Below are positions 33,770-44,975 of a stretch of DNA of 64,000 nucleotides, in pieces. Position numbers and translations under genes: made by a program. Under the pieces are notes generated by a model, which saw nothing but the letters and a program-made list of their open reading frames with translations, was not told the DNA's origin and did no database searches. The stretch comes from Serpula lacrymans var. lacrymans S7.9 (taxonomy: Eukaryota; Basidiomycota; Agaricomycetes; Boletales; Serpulaceae), in the NCBI RefSeq assembly GCF_000218685.1, contig NW_006763296.1, positions 1,880,907 to 1,944,906 on the forward strand, given 5' to 3'. Every line of letters begins with the position of its first letter. Position 1 is the stretch's first letter.

Positions 33770-35841
33770 AAAAAATCTGCCCCTCTACCTCCGGGACCCA
33801 AGCCTCTTCCTATTGTAGGCAATGCCTTCGACATTAACATTGAGGAACCATGGTTGACATATACAGAATGGGGCAAGAAGCACGGTACGTGAATGCACTC
33901 TTCTATCGTTTCATAATAATATCAGCTTTGTTTGTCAGGTGGAATCGTCTACTCTCGTGTACTTGGAATTGATTTCATTATCATTAATAATGAAAAAATC
34001 GCGAGGGACCTGGTGGACAAACGCTCTAAGAATTACTCGGATCGACCAGTCATATCTACTAACAAACTGTGCGACACCCAGCTACTATATGACTTATGCG
34101 TTGCTGATATCTGCTAATAGGTTTGGAGTGGATTTTAACTCGGCCCTTCTCCCGTATGGTGACAAATGGCGACTACATCGACGGATCTTCCATCAAGCTT
34201 TTCGAGTTGATACCGCTGCAGTCTATCGTGATATGCATCTACGCAAAGTTCAGGATCTTTTGGTCAGCTTACTCGATGCTCCAGAAGAATTTGAATCTCA
34301 CCTGAAAAGGTGTGTTCGTGTCTCAATGTGGTTAACTATTAAGCACATTTAAACCCATGCAAGCTTTGCAGCATCCATTATAATGAAAGCTACATATGGA
34401 TATGATACTGCCCCGCGTCATGATCTCTTCGTTGATCGTGTGGAGGAGCTCATTAACATTATCACAGTCTATATATCACCCGAGCGAGCAGCCATACTTG
34501 GTGCTTTACCCTTTTGTGAGTTCAAAAGCCATCAGCATTTTCGACTCCCGCACTCATATAACGACTCAAGTACAACGAACTCCTTCGTGGGTACCAGGAG
34601 CTGGCTTTATGCGAACTGCTCAACGTTGTCGAGAGTTGGCTATTGAAGTGAAAGATGCACCTTTTGAGTATGTTAGGAAGGCTATGGTTTGTTTTTCTTT
34701 GTCGATGATTTGGGACATTTGATGTGGACTAAATTATGTCTAGGCTGCCGGTACAGCTGTACAATCCATGGTTTCTGACTCCCTTAATCGAATTGAAGGA
34801 GATGTCAATTCTGGTGAGGAAGAGCTCGCATTAAAGGAAGCCGCTGCCACTGCGTTTATTGGTAAGTTATTGATCTTGTCACCATTTTTTTTCTTCTTAC
34901 TTTGATTTTTCTTGGCAGGTGGTGCTGAGACCGTGAGCTTTATTTACAGCATCTAGCTTTCTCCTTGAAGCCGCTGAATTCGATTTAAAGACTTCCTCTG
35001 TGATTTTGACATTCATGCTTGCCATGGTTCTCAATCCTGATATCCAGAAACGCGCACAAGCAGACATTGATACTGTCGTTGGTCAAGGACGGCTACCTAC
35101 TTACGATGACCGACCACTGTTACCCTATATAGAAGCCATTTATCGGGAGACGCTGAGATGGCATGCTGTGACTCCACTCAGTAAGTACTATACTCGGATG
35201 TATAATCTTCCCAGTATTTTCTCATGGACACTTCACTAGGCCTACCCCATGCTGTCACGGATGATGATATCTTTGAAGGGCACTTCATTCCTAAGGGTAT
35301 GAAATCACCATACGCGTCCATGTTTCGAATTTTGAACATTATTAACAGGTGCTATCTTGATCTTGAATGTCTGGTATGTGCAATCTGATGGACTATGTCG
35401 TCTTGCTCACTGATTACTGCACCTTAGGTCTATGACTCAAGATGAGAGCATCTATCCAAATCCAGAGCAATTTAAGCCAGAGAGATTTCTCACTGTTGAT
35501 GGGAAACCTACACCGGATTGGATAAGTCCTGCATTTGGATTTGGTCGGCGCATATGCCCAGGTCGATTCCTCGCCGAGTCTTCAGTCTGGACTGCCATTG
35601 TGTCAATACTGGCTACTTTTGACATCACAAAGACCAAAGACTCCGAAGGCCAGGAGGTGGAGGTCAAGCCAGAGTTTACGACAGGGTTGGCTATGTATGT
35701 GGCATCTTTTTTATACGTTTACACACAGCTGATATGTGAATACCTATTTTTTGCAGTCATCCACGCCCATTCGCTTGTTCTATCACCCCACGTTCTGTGG
35801 ATAAAGATAAGCTAGTTCGCGCAGCTAACAAGAACGACTGA
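33770..35841 (+). CDS. cytochrome P450, first of a tandem pair (start unresolved)
   Basis: A heme monooxygenase of the basidiomycete microsomal type, about 12 exons. Visible in order: PLPPGPKPLPIVGNAF (Pro hinge), [17 protein letters not shown] (helix C with Trp and Arg), SWVPGAGFMRTAQR, helix I GGAETTSSVILTF (split by an intron), KRAQADIDTVVGQGRLPTYD, helix K EAIYRETLRWHAVTPLS (ExxR), NVWSMTQDESIYPNPEQFKP, ERFL and the heme loop [17 protein letters not shown] (Cys ligand). The C-terminus, after a last intron, is HPRPFACSITPR and ends AANKND. The usual N-terminal membrane helix cannot be joined in frame: a Met at 33742 runs into a stop at 33766, one base out of the PPGP frame. A defect or an unusual first exon is likely. 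Confidence 0.85.
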
Positions 35842-36583
35842 ACGGTATAGTACCCGAAACGAAGGATAATGTACATGCGAAACCTTTTATGTTCCGTAAC
35901 AATAATACGATCCTGTATACCACGCAGATTTTGCGAATGACCCTGAGTACGATTAGGAGTAAAACCCATAAATGGTGCAAGCCCAGTGAATCAGGGAAAG
36001 ATCTACGGTTGGACTTGGCGCGTGAGCCATAGAAGGCTCTCAATCCGGACACAGCCGGGCATCGCACGACACGTGCATGAAGCTTTGCAATGCCATCACT
36101 GACTCTGACTCGCGAAATCTTGCGAAGACTTGATTTCGTATAGAAGTTTCGTATAGAAGTCGCACCATGGCCGGGCAAGGCCTATCAAGCTGGATCATTG
36201 GGGTGACTGACATATGTTTGTTATCAGTCTCGTGCTTGATATAGTCTCGGACAGTGGGGCGTTCCGATGATACAGTGAGTCCTTGGATGTCGCATTCAGA
36301 CTCAATCCAGGAAATATTCCATGAAAATTTTGCTGAAACCTTCTTTTCCCATCCTCACTGTCACTCAGGACAAAACAATATCCCGTGCTTACCTCTTATC
36401 CACCATATTAGGACACCCTACTATACATAGCCATAATTCATGACGCGTATGACGGTTTCAGAGGGAGATACAGATACTTTTTGCAATGTGTATGGCAGTC
36501 GTTATGCGGTCGTGATGTAGTGTCGTAAAAGGATTCTCTTTTATATGGTGAGATCCTTGGGGAGGACATTCCGTTCTTCCGCC
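35842..36583. other. intergenic region between the two P450 genes
   Basis: About 740 bp with no recognised gene. A 13-base direct repeat (TTTCGTATAGAAG twice) lies at 36134-36159. Presumed promoter of the second P450. Confidence 0.5.
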
Positions 36584-38725
36584 ATGGATTTACACTCTGC
36601 TTCTATCTTTCTTCTCTCCGTTGTCGCTCTCGATCTTGCGAGACGTCTTCTTGCCAAATGTGTGTCGGAAAAGTCTACTCTACCCTACCCTCCTGGCCCA
36701 AAGCCCATTCCATTCGTCGGAAACATCTTTGGGATCAATGCAGCTGCACCTTGGGTCACTTACCAGGAGTGGGGCAGAAAATACGGTACGCTGTTCCTTG
36801 GCCACGCCTTTTCTAATGCTCACCTACTTAAAAGGCGATATCGTATATTCTCGCCTTCTCAACCAAAGCATTATCATTCTTAACTCAGAAAAGAGTGCAA
36901 AAGCGCTTCTAGACCAGCGATCGTATAATTATTCCGACAGGCCATACATGGCTACCACTGACTTGTTCGTAATTTGCATCATTTTCAGATATCAAATTAT
37001 TCTTTTTTTTGACGTCGAGACTGTCTTTCACACAGCATAGGATGGACCTTCAATTCAGTAATGATCCGCTATAGTAACAGGTGGCGGGTGCATAGACGGA
37101 TCTTCCACCAAGCTTTCCGACCCGATGCAGCCATCAACTATCGCCCGATACAAATGTCCAAAGTTCACCAGTTATTACAAAACTTACTGGAATCACCTGG
37201 CGATTACGACCGCCACCTACAAACGTGAGTAACACCATGCTTATACACAAGTTTTCTGTCATCTTACGGAAGGTCAATCAAAGGCTATCTGCATCCATCA
37301 TTATGGCTCTTGCTTACGGCTATCAGTCTGCGCCCCGTAATGATCCTCTTGTGGAAGTAGTGGAAACTGCCCTCAGTTTAGCTATCAGTGAATTGACGTC
37401 AGAAAAAGCTGCCCTTCTCGGCGCATTTCCAATCCGTATGTCCTTTTTCTCCCAATCTCTATGTATCTATCCTGACGCGCATATATGCAGTCAAGCAGAT
37501 TCCGCCTTGGTTCCCTGGAGCTGGCTTCAAGCGAAATGCCCTCAAATGCCGGAAATCGTTTGCGGAGATTCTCGAAACGCCCTATCGGTTTACAAAGAAG
37601 AGCATGGTAAGAGTCAGTATCTTTGGTTAGGGTCTTCTTTCTTACTTGGATTGTAGGCTTCTGGCACAGCCACACCATCCATGGTTTTTGACCTTCTGAA
37701 TAGGATGAAGGATAATCCTGATCCTTCACTCGAGCAGGCACTGAAGGAGGCGTCTGCTACTGCATTCATAGGTAATACTATCCTAACATACATGATCAAA
37801 ACCGTTACTGACTGTCATGATCACAGCCGCGGCAGAAACAGTAAGTCGCACAAAGCTTTTGTTCGATGTATTCACCCATTACGTGTCTTAGTCATTTTCA
37901 GTTCTCACCATCTTTTTGCTCGCAATGGTTTTGCATCCGAGTGTCCAGGAACGCGCTCAAGCGGAGATAGATTCGGTCGTGAGTGAGGGGAGACTTCCTG
38001 ACTTTGATGATAGAAGCTCTATGCCCTACGTCGAAGCAGTCCTTCGCGAAACCTTGAGATGGTATCCTGCCGTACCCTTAGGTAAGAGTGTTTTAGCTAT
38101 ATCCAACCGATGGTACTACGTCGGTTCTGGTTCTTGACAGGTGTTCCTCATGCTGCTACAAAGAGCGATGAGTATGAGGGATATTTTATACCTGAAGGTT
38201 CGTCATATTATTTCCCATAGTTAGCACGTCTCAACTTTCTCCAGGAGCCACAGTGGCAGTCAACATATGGTTCGTGTTTTCGGTGCTACTTTAAACTTCA
38301 GGTTCTATATATCATCAATAGGGCCATTGCACGTGACGAGAACACTTATCCCGAACCATCTCTATTCAAGCCTGAGCGGTTCCTCACAGCAGATGGGAAG
38401 CTTACAGATGATACTGCTGGCTACGCGTTTGGATTTGGAAGGCGAATCTGCGTAGGTCGATATGTCGCTGATGCATCACTCTGGGCAACTATGGTCTCGA
38501 TGTTGGCGCTCTTCAAACTTTCCAAGGCGAAAGACGAATATGGAAACGAGATTGATTTCAAGCCAGAATGGACAACTGGAGTCACTATGTATGTTCCTTT
38601 CGGCCATGTCACACAGCCTTACTCACCATCTTGTCCATAGCCATCCAGTGAAATTCCCTTGTTGCATCCAGCCGAGAGTTGCTGGAATGAACACAGAGAA
38701 ACTGGCTCAGATGATCCCTCTATAA
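36584..38725 (+). CDS. cytochrome P450, second of a tandem pair
   Basis: This paralogue of the preceding P450 has the same exon layout and an intact N-terminal anchor: [20 protein letters not shown]. Then come [46 protein letters not shown] joined to [32 protein letters not shown], helix I AFIAAAET then [32 protein letters not shown], helix [18 protein letters not shown] and the heme loop [17 protein letters not shown]. The C-terminus after the last intron is [12 protein letters not shown] and ends LAQMIPL. About 13 exons, about 500 residues. The intron after TTDF uses the donor GTTCGT and an acceptor CACACAG, which keeps the frame. The in-frame Met at 36545 would add 13 residues. Substrate unknown. 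Confidence 0.92.
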
Positions 38726-38821
38726 TCAACTCCCGTCGTATATCGACTTAATCGGTCCGTGATATTCTCCATGCCATGGATGTATAAATAATTTCTATGT
38801 ATAACAAAATCGAAGGATGTT

Positions 38822-39683
38822 TCATTGATTTTCGAGATGGTTTCTGGCGTGAAAATAGATGAGAAGACTGGTGGTAACGAGAATGACGATGAGAAAAGAT
38901 GTCAGGTAAGAGACATCGGCTTTGATAATACAAAAGAGGGACAATAGGCCAATAAGCCGAGTAAATTGGGGGATATGGTACAGCAAGATAATATGTACAA
39001 GCACCACTTATGATCGATGCACCCTCGGGGCGGATATAAGCCCCATAAGGCCGAACACCAGGGCATATAGGCCTGACGCTGATGTCGAATAATTGATGAG
39101 ATCGTAATGTGGTAAAGACAATGGCAGGCAAGACGCACCTCCAATTATTCCTTTAAGGTATCCGAGCCCAGACCAACCGCCAAGGGTGAAGGAGAGCAGC
39201 GACCATCCCGTTAGTATGGAAGCTGTAAGGATGGGGATGACAGAGGAAAGAATCCCAGATTCACGCCAAGAACGATACTGCGGGCGGTGGGATAAGAAAT
39301 TGTGGGGATGTGCAGATAAGGGATGAAGGGAGACGTACGTTGGTTTCAATCCCACGTATCCATGGTACAAGGAGGACATAGAGAAAGAGGACGACCACGA
39401 GTCCTCCCAGCGTCAACGAGCCTAGTGCAAACGTGCTAGAAAATCAGATCGAGGCCCAGTGAGCAAGTCATGCATTCTCCCCGATGCTATGCGCCATCGT
39501 GTCGTGAAGAACAAATGCTTACCTTCCCCACCCATCTGAGCCATTGTTTGTGAGGAGGCTAAGGAATACATGGTATGTGTCGAGATAATAGGTGATTGCA
39601 GTTCCTGGAATGACAAATTTGAGCTGTCGTAGCGTGTGCGTTGAAAGCGAGCGCTGTGTCGGATTTTGTCTCGGAGTTGACAT
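38822..39683 (-). CDS. unrecognised multi-pass membrane protein
   Basis: Spliced reading of about 210 residues starting MSTPRQNPTQRSLSTHTLRQ. Hydrophobic stretches follow: FVIPGTAITYYLDTYHVFLS, FALGSLTLGGLVVVLFLYVL, SGILSSVIPILTASILTGWS, GYLKGIIG joined to ASGLYALVFGLMGLI, and SYLTSFLIVILVTTSLLIYF. The end is RNHLENQ. At least five introns are proposed (GTAAGC near 39525, GTACGT near 39340, GTGCGT near 39140, GTGCAT near 39020). Motifs such as YRSWRESG and WSGLGYLKG look conserved-protein-like, but I cannot name a family. It ends 96 bases from the convergent P450 stop. A Met at 39701 in the same frame is an alternative start. Confidence 0.6.
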
Positions 39684-40006
39684 TTTCGTTATATATTTCA
39701 ATAATCAGAAGGTAAAAAATACAAAACGGAGTAAAACGGAGACCAAACGTGGGCGAGGTTGGAGGGAGGTCAAATGAGAATCACATGCTATTCGGTTGTG
39801 CTGTACGTCCCGCATCGGGAATACTATGCAGCGCTTATAGTAATCTGACCTGACACTGCTAGTGAGCGAGATAAATACACAACTTAACATAAGACATATA
39901 ATCGAAAAAAAAGGCGGGGAAAATTACAATAAATCATGAAGATCCCACTGCAACTACAACTACAATCATAATTTGAAACATGCCCGAAAAGTTGATAATA
40001 ATTCTA
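39684..40006. other. intergenic, no recognised gene
   Basis: Just over 300 bp, purine-rich, containing the promoter of the membrane-protein gene and the 3' flank of the next minus-strand gene. Confidence 0.5.
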
Positions 40007-41287
40007 CTACCATGCACCAGGCAAGTCAGGAAGCCCTGTCAACGCAGCATTGCAGGACTCGCGGACTCGCCGCTTGCTAGCAGCATCACCTGACTGACGA
40101 TAATACTGATAAACTTCATGCAACTGGAGGGAAGATGCAGCAACAGTGTCTGATGGGGATAATATCAGTAAATCGTGGGGTCGTAAAATAAAACAAAAAG
40201 ATACCGTGATGAGATTCTACTTCTCTCAAAAGCTATAAGAAATTGAGTGATGATTAAAAATCGTGTTTAAGACAAGACACAATACACATACCCCTTTCAA
40301 GCGCTCGACCTCTTGCTGTGAGCCGTATCCACCATATCCCCCCTGATAGCCACCGTATCCACTCTGTCCAAAAAGCCCTGGTGCTCCATTCCCGCCTAGA
40401 GCTGAAATTCGAGCTTCGATCTCACGTTTTCGCGTCCCCCACGCCTCTTTAAGCGCATCAAATGCATTAAACAGCTGCTTCCACGAGTACGAATCCCACG
40501 CCTCAAGTTCTGTTTTGTGCGTACGGATAAAGTCGCGAGGGTGTGCATTGCCTGATGACGAAGGCGTGCGTGCATGGGAAGGCGCCGCCCCCTGTGCTTG
40601 CCCTTGTCCAAGAGAAGAATACGGATCAAACTCGGACAAGTAACCCGTGTTTTGTTGCTGTTGTCCTTGGTTATATCCCGTGTTCGGATAACCAGTGAAC
40701 TGCTGCGACTGTTGGTTTGGGTATGCAGGCTGATATCCTTGCTGATACCCTCCATATTGCTGTGGTTGTTGATATTGCTGCTGCTGCGAGGAATCAACTT
40801 GCGAAACAAGATGTTGTCCAAATGAACTCGAGGGTTGGAACGGGCGACCAGTAGGCTGTGGCGCTAGTGATCTGCGAAGAGTCACAAATAACGCAGATAT
40901 GATTTCAAAATTTAGAGACACATATCACTTATAAGAGCGATCTTACACAGGAGAACCGGCATACTGAGGACCATACGTCGACGAAGATGCGTATTGAGTC
41001 TGCAACTGTGGCTGGCCTTGGTACGGTGTCTGGTATTGGTTCTGGTTCTGATACTGTGGGTTCTGATACTGCGCCTGGTTCTGATACGGTTGCTGATACT
41101 GGGGTTGGCCTTGATGGCCATTACCATATGACGCTTGACCTTGGTATTGCGGTTGAGGAGGTGGGGAGGATATGGAGCCAGTGATATCGGGAAAGCGGGT
41201 GTGAGGGTTGGATGGGTCTTCTATGAAAGGATTGTTGGAAAGCTCCAATTGTCCAGGACTGGTGGCACCAAGCCCGTTGGAATACAT
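40007..41287 (-). CDS. Gln/Tyr-rich low-complexity protein with conserved C-terminal helices
   Basis: Starts MYSNGLGATSPGQLELSNNP, followed by FIEDPSNPHTRFPDITGS. A region of about 170 residues rich in Gln, Tyr, Pro and Gly comes next (for example YQNPQYQNQNQYQTPYQGQP), a composition like prion-type disordered domains. A structured part follows: RDFIRTHKTELEAWDSYSWK, LFNAFDALKEAWGTRKREIE. Then a Gly/Tyr stretch and the end VERLKGLLREVESHHDTVAA, LQLHEVYQYYRQSGDAASKR, ALTGLPDLPGAW. The last two small exons are joined at GTATGT and GTATCT donors. Total about 390 residues. The NPF-like N-terminus and helical tail hint at a trafficking or cytoskeletal adaptor, but this is a guess. Family not recognised. 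Confidence 0.7.
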
Positions 41288-42000
41288 TTCGAGTCAAAAG
41301 TGAAGAGATTCGTTTGAGACGTTTTTCTGTGAGTTATACAATGCGCCACGGGAGGACAGAAAAAGAACAATACAAAAGCACAGCAGGCTGTGGGATGGTT
41401 ATCGGAAACGGAGTCGATGGCTGAGCAGAACGAGCGCCCGCTCCGCAGTGCAGAGTATAGCTGATTACGTACCATTCAGTCCATTTTTGGAAGGAAACTA
41501 GGATCGATAAGTGTGGACATAAGACTGTGTTGCAGCCATCTGGCTTGTCAGGTCTGGAAATAGAAACAGGTCAGCTGCACATTGTACATATGGCGGTGAA
41601 GGACGGAGGTGATGAGAGGCACTGGCACAATCCCCCAGAATGGTTGATTTCTCGGCTAAGTACATGAGGTGCATGACATGCGGTACCGACATTTTTCGAG
41701 GCTGATCGCAGCGCATTCATACGTGACCACGAGCTCGAGGCTATACGTGATCAGAAGACTCGTATTCTAGTGGTAGGTCCACGCCTGGTTCACACTGAAA
41801 TCATTGATCTCAATCATTGATCTCATTTCACAAAAGATACACCTTTCAACATATTTCAACTAGTACTACAACAATGGGAATTCATAACATGCATGATTCA
41901 CTACAATTCATACTCCTGTTACCTACGTAGCTATAAGCTAATATACATTCAGATAACCTACAATAGATGCCATTTAATTACAACAAAGCCCGGGGAAAGA
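41288..42000. other. intergenic, no recognised gene
   Basis: About 710 bp. A 13-base direct repeat (ATCATTGATCTCA twice) lies at 41800-41825. A minus-strand frame at 41498-41716 has no recognisable feature. Confidence 0.5.
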
Positions 42001-44774
42001 TTATGCCTGTTCGATGGACCGCGCAAATTTCCTATTTCTCTTCTGCATTCGACTGAGCCTGCCAAGTTTACCGTCTCTGCAGCCCCTGTTAATCTTCTTC
42101 GCCTTCTTACCACCAGTGCTGCATGATGCACTCTCCGCATCAGCATATCGTTTATTCAATTCTTTCCCGAACCAGTGCGATCCCCAGCTCTCAACTTCTT
42201 CAACTTCCTCTGGGACCTGTTCAATATCCGGATCACAAAGCTGACCGCATGTTAACTTTACCTTCTTGTCCATATCCCCCATTACCAAACCATTGGGATA
42301 CCCAATCGTCGGTTTCTACTTCTTCTAGCATCTGCTCAATATCCTCATCATGTTAAACCCATCACATGCTAAATTTACCTTTGTGTGCAAAGCCCTCCTT
42401 ACCGAACCACTGAGATCTCCAACCATCCACTCCCAGTCCTTCCGCAATCTCTTTTGCCTTTCCCTTCGCAAACCCGGCGTGTTGCACGATCCATTGAGCG
42501 CCCTTCTCTTTCATTTCCCTAGCACGCTTCTGCGCCCGCTCATGTCGTCGATACAATGTCTCCTTTGCACTCTTCAAACCATCAGAGCCCTTCTCAGCAT
42601 AGATAGCGGACCGTTGAATCAAAGCAGTGGTCTGCGAAAACATGAAGTTTGCCTGATGAGAAATGACACGCATCAACTCATCGAGGGCGTCCAAGATGTC
42701 TTGGACATCGTCCCGAACGACTGCAAGCAACGGTGGAATGTAAAGATTTACAGCATGGGACAGCGAGGTGGGAAGAGTGAGGCCTAGACCAAAGCTGAAA
42801 GATGCTGTGGAAAGCTCGGACGATGAAGACAGTGTAGGCACTGAGGCAGCAGATTGTCGGGCAATTTGACTGGCCTGTGGGATGAGAGATAGTGCATTAG
42901 AACTTGTGTCAAAAGTTAAGCCAGAAGGGATCGGTCGGAGGATGATGTCTGTAGAAGATTTGAACCGCTCTCCCCACGACGATGGCGGACGCCCGCATCC
43001 ACACTCGGTGATTGGTCCTGTGCAGTATTTCGAGTTCGATGAAGTCGGAACAGGATTAAACACAGAGAGAGCGAAATCTTTAAGAGAAGAAGAAATGACC
43101 GCAGACGTAAGTTCAGTCTTGGGTGGTATGACCGTGTGAGAATGGTTGACCGCTGGACGAAGTAAACCCCAAATCGACGAAGAGGCGCTATATGTCGTGG
43201 ATGGCACAGGAGTGGGTGCCATAGCAGGTCCTGACGAGGGCATAGTCGAACTGACTACAACCCCCAGCACCAGTGAAACGATGGTGAGCCTGTAAAGTGA
43301 ATAATCGATTAAGATCAGTCGAACCGAAGGGGAGAGAAAAGAGGAATATTACAAAGTTATGACTGGAGCATGGTTCAGTTCCCTTAAACCCTTGTTCGTT
43401 CGCTTCCCTCGTGTCAAAAGCCGCTCAAAAGCCCGGCAGACTTGAGACGGTGGGAGCCGATTGATGATTTCTTCTTCAACTACGGAGGAGTGAGTGCCTT
43501 CCATGATAGGGAAGATCTTACTTTGTGGGATGTTAAGAACATCCCACATCTGTTGAGCAGAGCCACGCAAGGTATCTTCCGACCCTAAAGAGTCTAAGAC
43601 AGAAAGGGAGGGCACGAGGATTGGTAGATAAAAAGTATGCGTGGACAAAGAAATAGGGGAGCACGGCATATAAACGATGGCCAAAGACGGTTGGTCTGTG
43701 AAAAGCTTGGAAAAGGACTACCGATGCAGTTAGTTCCCTAAAGTTAAAGTAAAGTAAACGTACGTCTTCTTTATCATTGACGCTCTCCCGAGTCCTGTCG
43801 ACGACAGTTATGATGTTAGGAAAAGGCATGTTGCGACCTGCCTTTTCCTTGACAGAAAACTGTCGAATTGATCCGTCGAAATCTTCAAGAGAGAGAGCGA
43901 TAGTTACACCAGCGCCAAGCGCTAATTTCTCCAAAATCTTGTCGGCCATAGACCATTTATTTGCAGATGAAAATCCGTATAAAGAAATGTTCAAGTCAGA
44001 CGTGATAAACGGAGTAGAAACATCGGGGATGTGCTCGGCGAGAGCAGGGACCTCGGGCGTAAGGGACGAACCCGGATCCACAGGCTGCGGAAGCGCCATC
44101 GCGATGTCACCATCTGCCACTGAAGATGTTGTCTCCGAAGGTGACGGTATGTCCTCGTAAGAAGTATTGGCGAGCTCGTCTAAAGAGCTCTTGATAGGGT
44201 CCGGGAAGGACAAGCGTAAATCACGAGATGAAGTGTGTATGGTGGATGAGTGAAGAGAGCTGGATCGAGATGAGCTCAGGGTACTGATCATGCTCTGATC
44301 CAAACCCTCTTTAACCCGTTGCTCTTCAAGAGGATCCCTCTCAAAAAATTCGGAATTAGTGGAGCTGGTATCAGCTGTATGCGGCAAGGTGGGAGAGACA
44401 GGCACTCGGACATCATCGGGTGTACCCTCGTCTGCGCTATCCTCGACAAACCCTTCCCATGCATCAACCTCTCCGTCTCGCGAGCTGCCAAAGCTGGTGG
44501 AAGACCTTCGTGACCTTGAGTCAGACAGCTGACGACGCTCCAATTCATCATGATCTGTATCCCGGGAAGAGCAAACCGAGTCGTTATCGTCGGATTCTCT
44601 GTTGCTAGCAATATCGAGCCAATCTGAGTCAGACAAGCTTTCGACTTCTGAAAGATTTAAAGAATCAGGGTAATCCTGCATATTTGTGAGAGAAGGAGGG
44701 TGTTGTAAAGGATCCATGGTAGAAGTTAAGGTGAAAGGGGCACAAGCCTGTTGTAGCTTTAAGTAGTCTGCCAC
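42001..44774 (-). CDS. unrecognised large protein with one membrane segment and WxSxWFGK repeats
   Basis: Spliced reading of about 850 residues starting MADYLKLQQACAPFTLTSTM. The N-terminal half is acidic and Ser-rich, with a conserved-looking block SLYGFSSANKWSMADKILEK and IALSLEDFDGSIRQFSVKEK, then DLFTDQPSLAIVYMPCSPIS. A hydrophobic segment LLTIVSLVLGVVVSS (about residue 450) is a probable membrane helix. A long linker and a helical basic region follow (YRRHERAQKRAREMKEKGAQ). The C-terminus holds three copies of a Trp motif: GWRSQWFGKE, DWVSQWFGNG and SWGSHWFGKE, each on its own exon. It ends with basic residues and SIEQA. Introns are placed at 43765-43690, about 43350-43290, 42378-42325 and 42261-42217. 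Function unknown. Confidence 0.7.
42163..42421 (-). repeat. tandem exon-intron repeat, about 118 bp period, three copies of the motif
   Basis: The 24-base coding motif for WxSxWFGK occurs at 42398-42421, 42281-42304 and 42163-42186, a period of 117 and 118 bases. The introns between copies are also related: both start GTAAA-TTA-CATG and contain CAATATCC on the plus strand. The unit that was copied therefore included exon plus intron. Confidence 0.75.
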
Positions 44775-44975
44775 TGATTTGGCCGTGTTGGCCTTGAGGC
44801 AATGGTTTTTTTGTTCCCACGCACATTCCTATCAGGCCCGCAATGATCTTATCGTTTTTGAATTTGATCAGACACGCGCATCCCTGCGTAGTAGTTGTAA
44901 AAGGGCGTATCCAGGTTATTACTAACTAAACTACATCGGATAGGTCATTGCTGCACGTATCGTGCCAGGTAGACA
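44775..44975. promoter_or_regulatory. bidirectional promoter
   Basis: Only 201 bases separate the divergent starts of the WFGK-repeat protein gene and the F-box gene, so their promoters must share or abut in this stretch. No TATA box was seen. Confidence 0.5.

Noticed and set aside
36961..37060. Apparent frameshift in the second P450 before the GWTFN exon
   Set aside because: Using donor GTTCGT after TTD and acceptor CACACAG joins T-D-F-I-G-W-T-F-N in frame, so no break is needed.
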